Assembly: GCF_021431965.1 (NCBI RefSeq)
Contig: NZ_CP090370.1
Coordinates: 1,860,001-1,924,000 of the forward strand
Direction: 5' to 3'
Length of the DNA: 64,000 nucleotides
Source: Erythrobacter sp. SDW2
Lineage (GTDB): Bacteria > Pseudomonadota > Alphaproteobacteria > Sphingomonadales > Sphingomonadaceae
Shown: positions 57,238 through 64,000 of the stretch, one piece after another
Numbering within the stretch: position 1 is the first letter of the stretch
Layout of the letters: each line of letters starts with the position of its first letter
The notes under the pieces: generated by a model
The model's database searches: none
Told to the model about the DNA's origin: nothing
What the model saw: only the letters and a program-made list of their open reading frames with translations
Translations under genes and position numbers: made by a program

Positions 57238-60200
57238 TCAATGGAAGTCTCGAGACTTGGGGATGATGCGCGCATTGCGCGGGTGCCCCCGGGCGTCCGG
57301 CAATTCGTCGATCAGGTCGCGCGGACGGAACTTGTCGGGCTGTTCGTCCTCCTGCCACGCCTCGAGCGGATGGTAATTCGTGCCAATGTTGCCCTCCAAC
57401 CCTTTCTGTAGATTGTGTTTTTCAGGAAGCGGATTGTTGACATGATCAGCCCGTGCAAGCGGAGTCGGCAGTATATCCTCCGACAGACGCGCCAGCTGGC
57501 GGGTTGCGTCGGTCAGGTGGTGGGCAATGACATGAATCACTTCGTCGTCATACTCTACCCGCCCGCGCACTTCCATCAGGCGCGAGCCCATCACCACCTT
57601 GCGCTGCTTCTCCTTGAGATCGGGCCAGACCACCAGGTTCACCACCCCGGTCTCGTCCTCCAGCGTGATGAAGCACACACCCTTGGCGCTGCCGGGCCGC
57701 TGGCGGATCAACACCACCCCGGCGACTTGCACCATGCTTCGGAACTTGCGCTCGCGCAGGTCGCAGGCGCGCACGAAGCCGCGTTCGGCAAGTTCCGGGC
57801 GCAGGAAGGCCATCGGATGAGCCTTCAGGCTCAATCGCATGGTCTGGTAATCGGCCACCACTTCCTCGCTGAGCGGCATGGCAGGCAAGACGGTCTGGCG
57901 TCGTTCCGCCCCTTCGTCCCGCTGCTGCGCCGCGCGGAACAGCGGCAGATCAGGCCCGGCGACCAGGCTGCGCGCATCCCACAGGGCCTGCCGCCTGGAC
58001 AATCCCATCGACCCGAAACAATCCGCGCTGGCGAGCCGTTCGACATGCGCCGGACCGATGCCTGCACGGTCCCGCAGCGTCATGACGTCATCGAAAAAGC
58101 CCTGATTTTCGCGGTTTTCGATCAGCCGGGCGGCGATATGCTCGGGCAGCCCCTCGACTTGGCGCAAACCAAGACGCAGGGCGAGGTGCCGGTCGAAACG
58201 GCCCTCGCGAGTCTCCCGCACCTCTGCCACCTGCTCCAGCGTGCAGTCCCATTGCGAATGATTGACGTCAGCCGGCAGCACGGTGACGCCATGCTCGGCC
58301 GCGTCGCGCACGATCTGGGCCGGAGCGTAGAAGCCCATCGGCTGCGAATTGAGCAGCGCGCAGGCGAAGGCGGCGGGGAAGTGGCATTTGAGCCAGCTCG
58401 AGACATAGACGAGGTGGGCGAAGCTCGCCGCGTGGCTTTCCGGAAAACCATATTCGCCGAACCCGCGGATCTGGTTGAAGCAGCGTTCGGCGAAGTCGGG
58501 GTCGTAGCCACGCTGCACCATGCGACCGACCATCATATCCTGTAGTTCATCGACCATGCCCCGGCTGCGGAACGTCGCCATCGCCTTGCGCAGGCGGTTG
58601 GCCTCGAGACTGGAGAACTTGGCGGCGTCGAGCGCGATCTTCATCGCCTGCTCCTGGAAGATCGGCACCCCCAGCGTGCGCCCGAGAATGCTGGAGAGCT
58701 CGTCGGGCGGGCCGTGTTCGGGCGATGGCGCGGGGATCTGCACCTGCTCCGCCCCGCGCCGCCGCTTGAGGTAGGGATGGACCATGTCGCCCTGGATCGG
58801 CCCGGGACGGACGATCGCCACCTGGATCACGAGATCGTAGAACTCGCGCGGGCGCAGGCGGGGGAGCATGTTCATCTGCGCCCGGCTCTCGACCTGGAAC
58901 ACGCCGAGGGAATCCCCCTTGCGCAGCATGGCGTAGGTCTCCGGATCCTCGCGCGGGACGGTGGCGAGTTCGAGCCGCCTTTCGTGATGATTTTCAAGCA
59001 GGTCGAGGCACTTCCTGATGCAGGTCAGCATACCCAACGCCAGCACATCGACCTTGAGAATGCCGAGCGCCTCGATGTCGTCCTTGTCCCATTCGATGAA
59101 GCTGCGATCGGGCATCGCCCCGTTGCCGATCGGCACAGTCTCGGTCAGGGCGCCCTCGGTCAGGATGAAACCGCCTACATGCTGTGACAAATGGCGCGGC
59201 ATTCCAATCATTTGCCTGGTGAGATTCAGCACTCGCCTGAGCTGCGGATCGGTCACATCCATGCCAGTTTCGCCGACATGCTTCTCGCCGATCTCGCGGC
59301 CCCACCCACCCCAGACGGTCCGCGCCAGCGCGCTGGTGACATCCTCGCTCAGCCCCATCGCCTTGCCCACCTCGCGGATCGCCATGCGTGGGCGATAATG
59401 GATCACCGTGGCGCAGAGCCCGGCGCGGTGGCGGCCGTACTTGTGGTAGATATGCTGGATAACCTCTTCGCGCCGCTCATGTTCGAAGTCGACGTCGATA
59501 TCGGGCGGCTCCTTGCGCTCTTCCGAAATGAAGCGGTCGAACAGCAGCTGGTGCTTGGCCGGATCGACGCTGGTGATGCCGAGCACGAAACACACGGCCG
59601 AGTTGGCCGCGCTGCCCCGGCCCTGGCACAGGATCGGCGGGCTCACACCTTCGCGGGCAAAATCAACGATATCCTTGATGGTGAGGAAGTAGCGCGCGAG
59701 GTCCAGCTTCTCGATCAGCGCCAGCTCGCGCAGCAGGGTTTCCCGCACACTCTCCGGCAAGCCACCCGGATAGCGCGTTTTCGAGCCTTCCCAGACCGAG
59801 TGTTCGAGGAATTGCTGCGGCGTCATGCCGTCGGGATAGATCTCCTGCGGATACTCATATCTCAGCTCTTCGAGATTGAAATTGCAGGCATCCGCCACCT
59901 CGCGCGCGGCGCGGATCGCATGCGGCCAGCGGGCGAAGAGGTGGCACATCACCTCGGGCGGCTTGAGATAGCGTTCGGCATTGCCATGGAGCAGGTGTCC
60001 GGCCCGAGCGACAGTGGTCTTGTGCCGGATCGCGGTCATGACATCCTGCAAGGGACGTCGCTCAGGTGCATGATAATGCACGTCATTTGTCGCCAACAGG
60101 GTGAGGCCGTTGGCCCTTGCCAAGGCGTCGAGCCGGTCGATCCGGGCGATATCATCCCCGCGATAGAGATAGCTGGCCGCGAGGTGGCGCAGGGTCGGCA

Positions 60201-60810
60201 GCTGGCGGGTCAGGTGGGGGAGAATGACCGGAAAACCGGCGCACAATTGTGTCCACCGCTCTTCGTCGGCCTCGCCATCGTCCTTGCGGAAAGGAACGAC
60301 ATTGCTCTCCACCTCGATCGTGAAACGATGTTCCAGATCATCCGGCGGCAACAGGATCAGCTGCACCCCCTCGCTGTGCTCAGCCAGCATGGCGAGGGAG
60401 ATGTCGCATTGCCCTTTCGCCTGCCATTCGCCGTCGAGCGTCGCCATCCGGCCGGCGCTGATCAGGCGGCATAGCCCGCCATAGGCGGCGCGGTCACGGG
60501 GATAGGCGAGGAAAGCGAGCCCCTCGACCGTCTCGATCCGGGTGCCGATCACGGGGCGTAGCTTGAGCGTCTGCGCCTCGGCATGGATGCGCACCACGCC
60601 CGCCATGGTGTTGGCATCGGCGATCCCGATCGCGTCATAGCCGTGGCTTCGCGCGGTCATCACCAGATCGACCGCATCGCTCGCCCCGCGCAGGAAGCTG
60701 AAGCAGCTGACCAGCCCCAGCTCGACGAAGGGCGCGCGGTCCGGCGGGTCTATCGCATCGGGATCGAGTTCGATCCGGCGCTTGTCGGGCGTGAGCGGCG
60801 CGTCGGGCAT
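57238..60810 (-). CDS. dnaE2: Error-prone DNA polymerase DnaE2 (ImuC)
   Basis: 1190 residues, a second DNA polymerase III alpha subunit used for mutagenic translesion synthesis after DNA damage. The PHP domain starts with VELGLVSCFSFLRGASDAVDLV. The polymerase palm has ASAANSAVCFVLGITSVDP (seen in parts) and the catalytic Asp pair in EPPDIDVDFEHERREEV. A helix-hairpin-helix and an OB fold follow in the C-terminal part. The very end, RIIPKSRDFH, is typical of DnaE2. It usually works with ImuA and ImuB, which are not next to it. It starts one base after the stop of the UdgX-like gene, so it is in the same operon. Confidence 0.95.
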   Translation of the reverse strand: MPDAPLTPDKRRIELDPDAIDPPDRAPFVELGLVSCFSFLRGASDAVDLVMTARSHGYDAIGIADANTMAGVVRIHAEAQTLKLRPVIGTRIETVEGLAFLAYPRDRAAYGGLCRLISAGRMATLDGEWQAKGQCDISLAMLAEHSEGVQLILLPPDDLEHRFTIEVESNVVPFRKDDGEADEERWTQLCAGFPVILPHLTRQLPTLRHLAASYLYRGDDIARIDRLDALARANGLTLLATNDVHYHAPERRPLQDVMTAIRHKTTVARAGHLLHGNAERYLKPPEVMCHLFARWPHAIRAAREVADACNFNLEELRYEYPQEIYPDGMTPQQFLEHSVWEGSKTRYPGGLPESVRETLLRELALIEKLDLARYFLTIKDIVDFAREGVSPPILCQGRGSAANSAVCFVLGITSVDPAKHQLLFDRFISEERKEPPDIDVDFEHERREEVIQHIYHKYGRHRAGLCATVIHYRPRMAIREVGKAMGLSEDVTSALARTVWGGWGREIGEKHVGETGMDVTDPQLRRVLNLTRQMIGMPRHLSQHVGGFILTEGALTETVPIGNGAMPDRSFIEWDKDDIEALGILKVDVLALGMLTCIRKCLDLLENHHERRLELATVPREDPETYAMLRKGDSLGVFQVESRAQMNMLPRLRPREFYDLVIQVAIVRPGPIQGDMVHPYLKRRRGAEQVQIPAPSPEHGPPDELSSILGRTLGVPIFQEQAMKIALDAAKFSSLEANRLRKAMATFRSRGMVDELQDMMVGRMVQRGYDPDFAERCFNQIRGFGEYGFPESHAASFAHLVYVSSWLKCHFPAAFACALLNSQPMGFYAPAQIVRDAAEHGVTVLPADVNHSQWDCTLEQVAEVRETREGRFDRHLALRLGLRQVEGLPEHIAARLIENRENQGFFDDVMTLRDRAGIGPAHVERLASADCFGSMGLSRRQALWDARSLVAGPDLPLFRAAQQRDEGAERRQTVLPAMPLSEEVVADYQTMRLSLKAHPMAFLRPELAERGFVRACDLRERKFRSMVQVAGVVLIRQRPGSAKGVCFITLEDETGVVNLVVWPDLKEKQRKVVMGSRLMEVRGRVEYDDEVIHVIAHHLTDATRQLARLSEDILPTPLARADHVNNPLPEKHNLQKGLEGNIGTNYHPLEAWQEDEQPDKFRPRDLIDELPDARGHPRNARIIPKSRDFH

Positions 60811-60811
60811 G

Positions 60812-62242
60812 TCACGCCGCCAGCTCCGCCAGGCGCGCCTTCACTGCCGCCAGATCGCGCGCGAACAGCGCCGCCTGCTCCTCCGCTGCGGCCCCGTCGA
60901 GTCGCAGCAGGTAGGAGGGGTGTGCCGTCACCCACAGCTCGCTCCCGTCCTCAAGCGCCATCGGCGCCCCGCGCACCCTGGATATGCTGACGGTCTTGCC
61001 GAGCAGGCCGCGCGCCGCGCTTGCTCCCAGCGCCAGCACCAGCCGCGGCTGCACCAGCATCCGTTCGCTTTCCAGCCACCAGCGGCAGGTGTCGATCTCC
61101 TTGGCGGTGGGCGACTGGTGCAGGCGGCGCTTGCCGCGCATGACGAATTTGAAGTGTTTCACGGCGTTGGTGAGATAGGCGCTGCGCCGGTCGATCCCGG
61201 CCCGTTCGAGATGCCGGTCGAGCAATTGTCCCGCAGGCCCCACGAAGGGACGGCCAGCCAAGTCCTCCTGATCACCCGGCTGTTCGCCGACGATCATCAG
61301 GCTGGCGTCATGCGGTCCCTCGCCCATCACCGCCTGGTTGGCGAGGCAACCGATATCGCACTGGCGGCACTCATGGATGGCCTGCTCGATCGCTGCGAGG
61401 CTCTCGGGCCGATCCGCCAGCTCCCGCGCGCCCGCCGCCACCATTGCCGCCTCGCGCGACTGCGCCCCGGCGATGAGCTCGGGAATGAGCGAGGCTTCGG
61501 GCAGGTTCTTCCAGTATTTCCTGGGCATTTCGGAGAGCATGGCCCCGACCTTGAGCCGCGCGGGATTGAAGATCGAAGCGTAATAGGTCCGCCACAAATC
61601 CTCCGCAGGGTCGCCCTGCGGAGCGTCGCTTTTCTGTGCCGGCGGGCCTTCGCGCATGACCTGCCCATCCCAATGCAGCGTCCCGCGCGGGGTCAGGATC
61701 GACCAGCGCATATTGGCGAAGCGGCGCTTGAAGAAACCGGCATTGGCGCGCAGGATGTGATGATCGGGCTCGAACCAGGCGACATAATGCTCGCCCCCAT
61801 CCTGGTCCTGCACCTGCCGGAAGCGGACGAAGGCGTGCATCTTGTGGCTGTCGCGCCGCACCGCCTTGGCGAGATCCTCGATCCGCCGGACGTCGGCATC
61901 GGCGCCATCCTCCAGCAGGCGCGGGTTCGACTGCTGCCGCCAGACGAGGCGATAGAGCAGCGCGAACCGCTCCGGGTCGGAATGCAGCGCGGCGTTCTGC
62001 GCAAGGCTGAGGAAGCGCTTGCTGGCCCGGATCGGCCGCGCATCGGCGGGCGGCACCGGCAGCCGCGTGTCGCCCCCGAACAGATTGCCCGCCCCGCCCG
62101 GTTCGATCCACGCCACCCGGTCGGGCGGCACGTCGCACTGCACCAGCTGCCGCGCCCGCTCGCGCCAGAAGGCGAAATCGTCGGGGCGCGGCAGGGTGAC
62201 CGCATAATAGGCGCCGAGGCGGACATGCTGCATCGCGGTCAT
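60812..62242 (-). CDS. DUF4130-UdgX fusion: uracil-DNA glycosylase-like protein
   Basis: 476 residues. The N-terminal half (to about 250) matches the DUF4130 domain that travels with radical SAM proteins (LHSDPERFALLYRLVW, RRDSHKMHAFVRFRQV, WSILTPRGTLHWDG). The C-terminal half is a family 4-type uracil-DNA glycosylase with CRQCDIGCLANQAV, VGEQPGDQEDLAGRPFVGPAG and the loop KRRLHQSP, the UdgX signature whose His forms a covalent bond to uracil-site DNA in the characterised mycobacterial protein. The first Cys pair can bind an iron-sulfur cluster. I chose MTAMQHVRLG at 62242. One base separates it from the dnaE2 start. Confidence 0.9.
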   Translation of the reverse strand: MTAMQHVRLGAYYAVTLPRPDDFAFWRERARQLVQCDVPPDRVAWIEPGGAGNLFGGDTRLPVPPADARPIRASKRFLSLAQNAALHSDPERFALLYRLVWRQQSNPRLLEDGADADVRRIEDLAKAVRRDSHKMHAFVRFRQVQDQDGGEHYVAWFEPDHHILRANAGFFKRRFANMRWSILTPRGTLHWDGQVMREGPPAQKSDAPQGDPAEDLWRTYYASIFNPARLKVGAMLSEMPRKYWKNLPEASLIPELIAGAQSREAAMVAAGARELADRPESLAAIEQAIHECRQCDIGCLANQAVMGEGPHDASLMIVGEQPGDQEDLAGRPFVGPAGQLLDRHLERAGIDRRSAYLTNAVKHFKFVMRGKRRLHQSPTAKEIDTCRWWLESERMLVQPRLVLALGASAARGLLGKTVSISRVRGAPMALEDGSELWVTAHPSYLLRLDGAAAEEQAALFARDLAAVKARLAELAA

Positions 62243-62245
62243 AAA

Positions 62246-62389
62246 CTCCCCTCCCGCTTGCGGGAGGGGTCGGGGGTGAGCGCGAAGCCACGGCCGTCGC
62301 ATTGGCCCACCCGGCTGCGACTAGCGAACAAGTTCGCAAGTCTCGCTGCCCCTCGCGCAAGCGGTAGGGGGAAAGAACCCTCACCCCTC
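62246..62389. repeat. REP-like palindromic element in the SOS cassette
   Basis: About 144 bases of nested palindromes between the radical SAM stop and the UdgX start. Elements: CCCCTCCCGC-TT-GCGGGAGGGG (62248-62269), GCGAAC-AA-GTTCGC (62324-62337), a CCCCT...AGGGG hairpin (62350-62370 approx), and end sequences GGGGGTGAG (62272-62280) and CCCTCACCCC (62378-62387) that are inverted. The structure looks like an inserted mobile palindromic repeat. Confidence 0.75.
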
Positions 62390-63632
62390 ATGCCGCAAAC
62401 AGCTCCAGCTGCTCCTCTTTCGGGGCGAGCATCCGGCGCAGGTCGGCACGATCGGTGAGGAGCGTCGGGCGCCAGTCGCAGGTGACGATGAAGGGCCGCA
62501 CCTTGGCCAGCGAGACCGTCAGCAAGGCGACATCGTCGAGCCGCAGCGTCCGGTGTCGCCGCGCGGCGAGGATGCGCCCGACCGACCGCGTCCCCAGCCC
62601 CGGCACGCGCAGCAATTGCTCCTTGCTGGCGCGGTTGACATCGACCGGAAAGTGCTCGCGGAACTTCAATGCCCAGGCGAGCTTGGGATCGATATCGAGC
62701 GGCAGGTTCCCGTCGGCTTCCGCCGCCTGCACGATCTCTCCGGGGCGGAAGCCGTAGAAGCGCATCAGCCAGTCCGACTGGTAGAGCCGGTGTTCGCGGA
62801 TCAGCGGCGGGCGTTTGAGCGGCAGTACCGCGCTGGCATCGGGGATCGGGCTGAATGCCGAGTAATAGACCCGCCGCAGCCCGAAGGCGCCATAGAGCCT
62901 GCTCGCCTTGCCGACGATATCGGCATCGCTCGCCCCGTCGGCCCCGACGATCATCTGGGTCGACTGGCCGGCGGGGGCAAAGCGGGGCGCGTGGCGGAAG
63001 CGCTTCCGCGCATCCTTCGCCTCGACGATAGCCGCCTTGGTCCCTCCCATCGCCCCTTCGATCTGCTTCGCATCCTTGTCGGGCGCGAGCCGGGTCAGCC
63101 CGGCTTCGGTCGGCAGTTCGACATTGATCGACAGGCGATCGGCATAGAGCCCCGCCTGCTGGATCAGCTCCGGGTCCGCCTCGGGGATCGATTTCAGGTG
63201 GATGTAGCCGCGAAAATCGTATTCCTCGCGCAGGATCCGCGCCGCCTCGACCAGCTGCTCCATGGTATGGTTGGAGCTCTTGATGATGCCGGAAGAGAGG
63301 AACAGTCCCTCGATATAATTGCGCTTGTAGAAGCTGATGGTGAGATCGGCGATCTCCTGCGGGGTAAAGCGCGCGCGGCGGACATTGCTGCTCTTGCGGT
63401 TGATGCAATAGTGGCAGTCGAAGATGCAGTGATTGGTCAGCAGCACCTTGAGCAGCGAGATACAGCGGCCGTCGGGCGCATAGGCGTGGCAGATGCCCAT
63501 CCCCTCGGTCGAGCCAATCCCTTTTCCGCCGAGCGAGTTCTTCTTGGCCGTCCCGGACGAGGCGCAGGAGGCATCGTATTTGGCCGCATCGGCGAGGATC
63601 TCAAGCTTCTGGAGGATGGTTTGCGAGGACAT
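62388..63632 (-). CDS. Radical SAM/HhH protein linked to UdgX (putative DNA modification or repair)
   Basis: 414 residues. The radical SAM cluster motif is CIFDCHYC (C-x3-C-x2-C), followed by NRKSSNVRRARFTPQEI. The TIM-barrel core spans residues 50 to about 280. A C-terminal helix-hairpin-helix DNA-binding region is seen in DVNRASKEQLLRVPGLGTRS. This is the family that accompanies UdgX-type glycosylases, annotated as a putative DNA modification or repair protein; no reaction is known. I chose MSSQTILQKL at 63632, just after the LexA site; the upstream frame lacks homology. It heads the cassette. Confidence 0.9.
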   Translation of the reverse strand: MSSQTILQKLEILADAAKYDASCASSGTAKKNSLGGKGIGSTEGMGICHAYAPDGRCISLLKVLLTNHCIFDCHYCINRKSSNVRRARFTPQEIADLTISFYKRNYIEGLFLSSGIIKSSNHTMEQLVEAARILREEYDFRGYIHLKSIPEADPELIQQAGLYADRLSINVELPTEAGLTRLAPDKDAKQIEGAMGGTKAAIVEAKDARKRFRHAPRFAPAGQSTQMIVGADGASDADIVGKASRLYGAFGLRRVYYSAFSPIPDASAVLPLKRPPLIREHRLYQSDWLMRFYGFRPGEIVQAAEADGNLPLDIDPKLAWALKFREHFPVDVNRASKEQLLRVPGLGTRSVGRILAARRHRTLRLDDVALLTVSLAKVRPFIVTCDWRPTLLTDRADLRRMLAPKEEQLELFAA

Positions 63633-63634
63633 TT

Positions 63635-63649
63635 GTTCCTTATATGTTC
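63635..63649. promoter_or_regulatory. LexA box (SOS operator)
   Basis: GTTCCTTATATGTTC, a perfect alphaproteobacterial LexA site GTTC-N7-GTTC, three bases upstream of the radical SAM start. It covers a TATAAG-like sequence on the minus strand that could be the -10 region. It would repress the cassette of radical SAM, UdgX and DnaE2 until DNA damage. Confidence 0.85.
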
Positions 63650-63890
63650 TTGCTGCCGGCAAGGCCAGCACAGCAATGAAAATTTTTTCGATTCTTCCGG
63701 GAACCAATCGCGCGCGCGCGCGTAAGGCGGGTACGGACCGGGCCCCTCTGGCGAGTGCATGCACTCGTGATGTCGGACGCAAGCAGGGGCGGCCGAATTT
63801 CACTTCATCGCCCCGAACTGCACTGCCCGGTCTCGTCCCTGACGAAGCCGTGCGGTGCGACACAACGAACGCATGAGTTGGAGACGATTG

Positions 63891-64000
63891 ATGATTTCAC
63901 GCAGGAATATGCTCGGCGCAACGGGTGCACTGGGCGCGACAGCTCTGGTAGGAGGGGGCGGCGGCGCCTTGGCCCAAAGCAGCGAGATCGGGCTGACCCC
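63891..64000 (+). CDS. Tat-exported protein (partial, cut by window end)
   Basis: Only 36 codons are visible, with a twin-arginine signal (MISRRNMLGATGALGATALVGGGGGALAQ split here for length: SRRNMLG motif, hydrophobic core, AQ). The start at 63891 is supported by a GGAG Shine-Dalgarno sequence at 63880-63883; an in-frame ATG lies six codons upstream. The mature part is too short to identify. It is divergent from the SOS cassette. Confidence 0.75.
   Translation, partial: MISRRNMLGATGALGATALVGGGGGALAQSSEIGLT

Noticed and set aside
62248-62269. Hairpin read as rho-independent terminator of the radical SAM gene
   Set aside because: No T-run follows on either strand, and the sequence belongs to a larger palindromic element.

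Overview
This 64 kb window is GC-rich, gene-dense alphaproteobacterial chromosome. The gene set suggests Sphingomonadales, probably an Erythrobacter-like member of the Erythrobacteraceae. The pointers are the dnaG-rpoD pair, a phoR-pstCAB-phoU-phoB block whose PstC and PstA carry N-terminal extensions, two Coq4 proteins, a DnaE2 polymerase under a GTTC-N7-GTTC LexA site, and palindromic intergenic repeats of a type I associate with sphingomonads. The genus is an inference. I saw no insertion sequence, prophage, integrase or CRISPR array, and no gene-free stretch exceeds 300 bases.

Layout. 1-6.9 kb: carA (cut by the window edge), a YqeY-like protein, a lipoprotein, dnaG, rpoD and an orphan ParA-like ATPase. 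6.9-13.5 kb: a membrane M28 peptidase, rpiB-glyA, a glycine-zipper protein, nrdR, a SpoU methyltransferase, a small secreted protein, a chorismate mutase and rpsD. 13.5-24.4 kb: a minus-strand block with a Tat-exported S41 peptidase, a membrane AraC regulator, tgt, two outer-membrane-type proteins, an ABC-2 exporter, queA, a periplasmic cyclophilin, coaD, a prenyl diphosphate synthase and xseB. 24.5-33.7 kb: two small membrane proteins, purL, a DUF3052 protein, then a TetR - Coq4 - nitroreductase - Coq4 cluster with two near-identical palindromic operators, then the divergent serB/miaA pair. 33.7-43.2 kb: branched-chain amino acid synthesis (ilvB, ilvH, ilvC, leuA) with a hairpin before ilvB and a leucine-rich leader peptide before leuA, interrupted by YceI-like, DUF4329, lactate dehydrogenase-like, epoxide hydrolase and thioesterase genes. 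43.2-48.2 kb: assorted metabolic enzymes. 48.2-56.5 kb: recJ, tRNA-Glu and the phosphate regulon. 56.5-63.7 kb: a minus-strand DNA damage cassette. The right edge cuts another Tat-exported protein.

How genes work together. ilvB, ilvH and ilvC form valine and isoleucine precursors and leuA draws on the same pathway; both transcription units seem to carry RNA-based leader control. PhoR/PhoB and PstCAB/PhoU form a phosphate sensing and uptake module behind a Pho-box-like site, but PstS is not in the window. tgt and queA serve queuosine modification of tRNA.

The most unusual feature is the SOS cassette: one LexA site precedes a radical SAM/HhH protein, a DUF4130-UdgX-type uracil-DNA glycosylase and DnaE2. 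DnaE2 lacks its usual ImuA/ImuB partners here, and a mobile-looking palindromic element sits between the first two genes. The Coq4/TetR cluster and the leuA leader peptide are the next most interesting.
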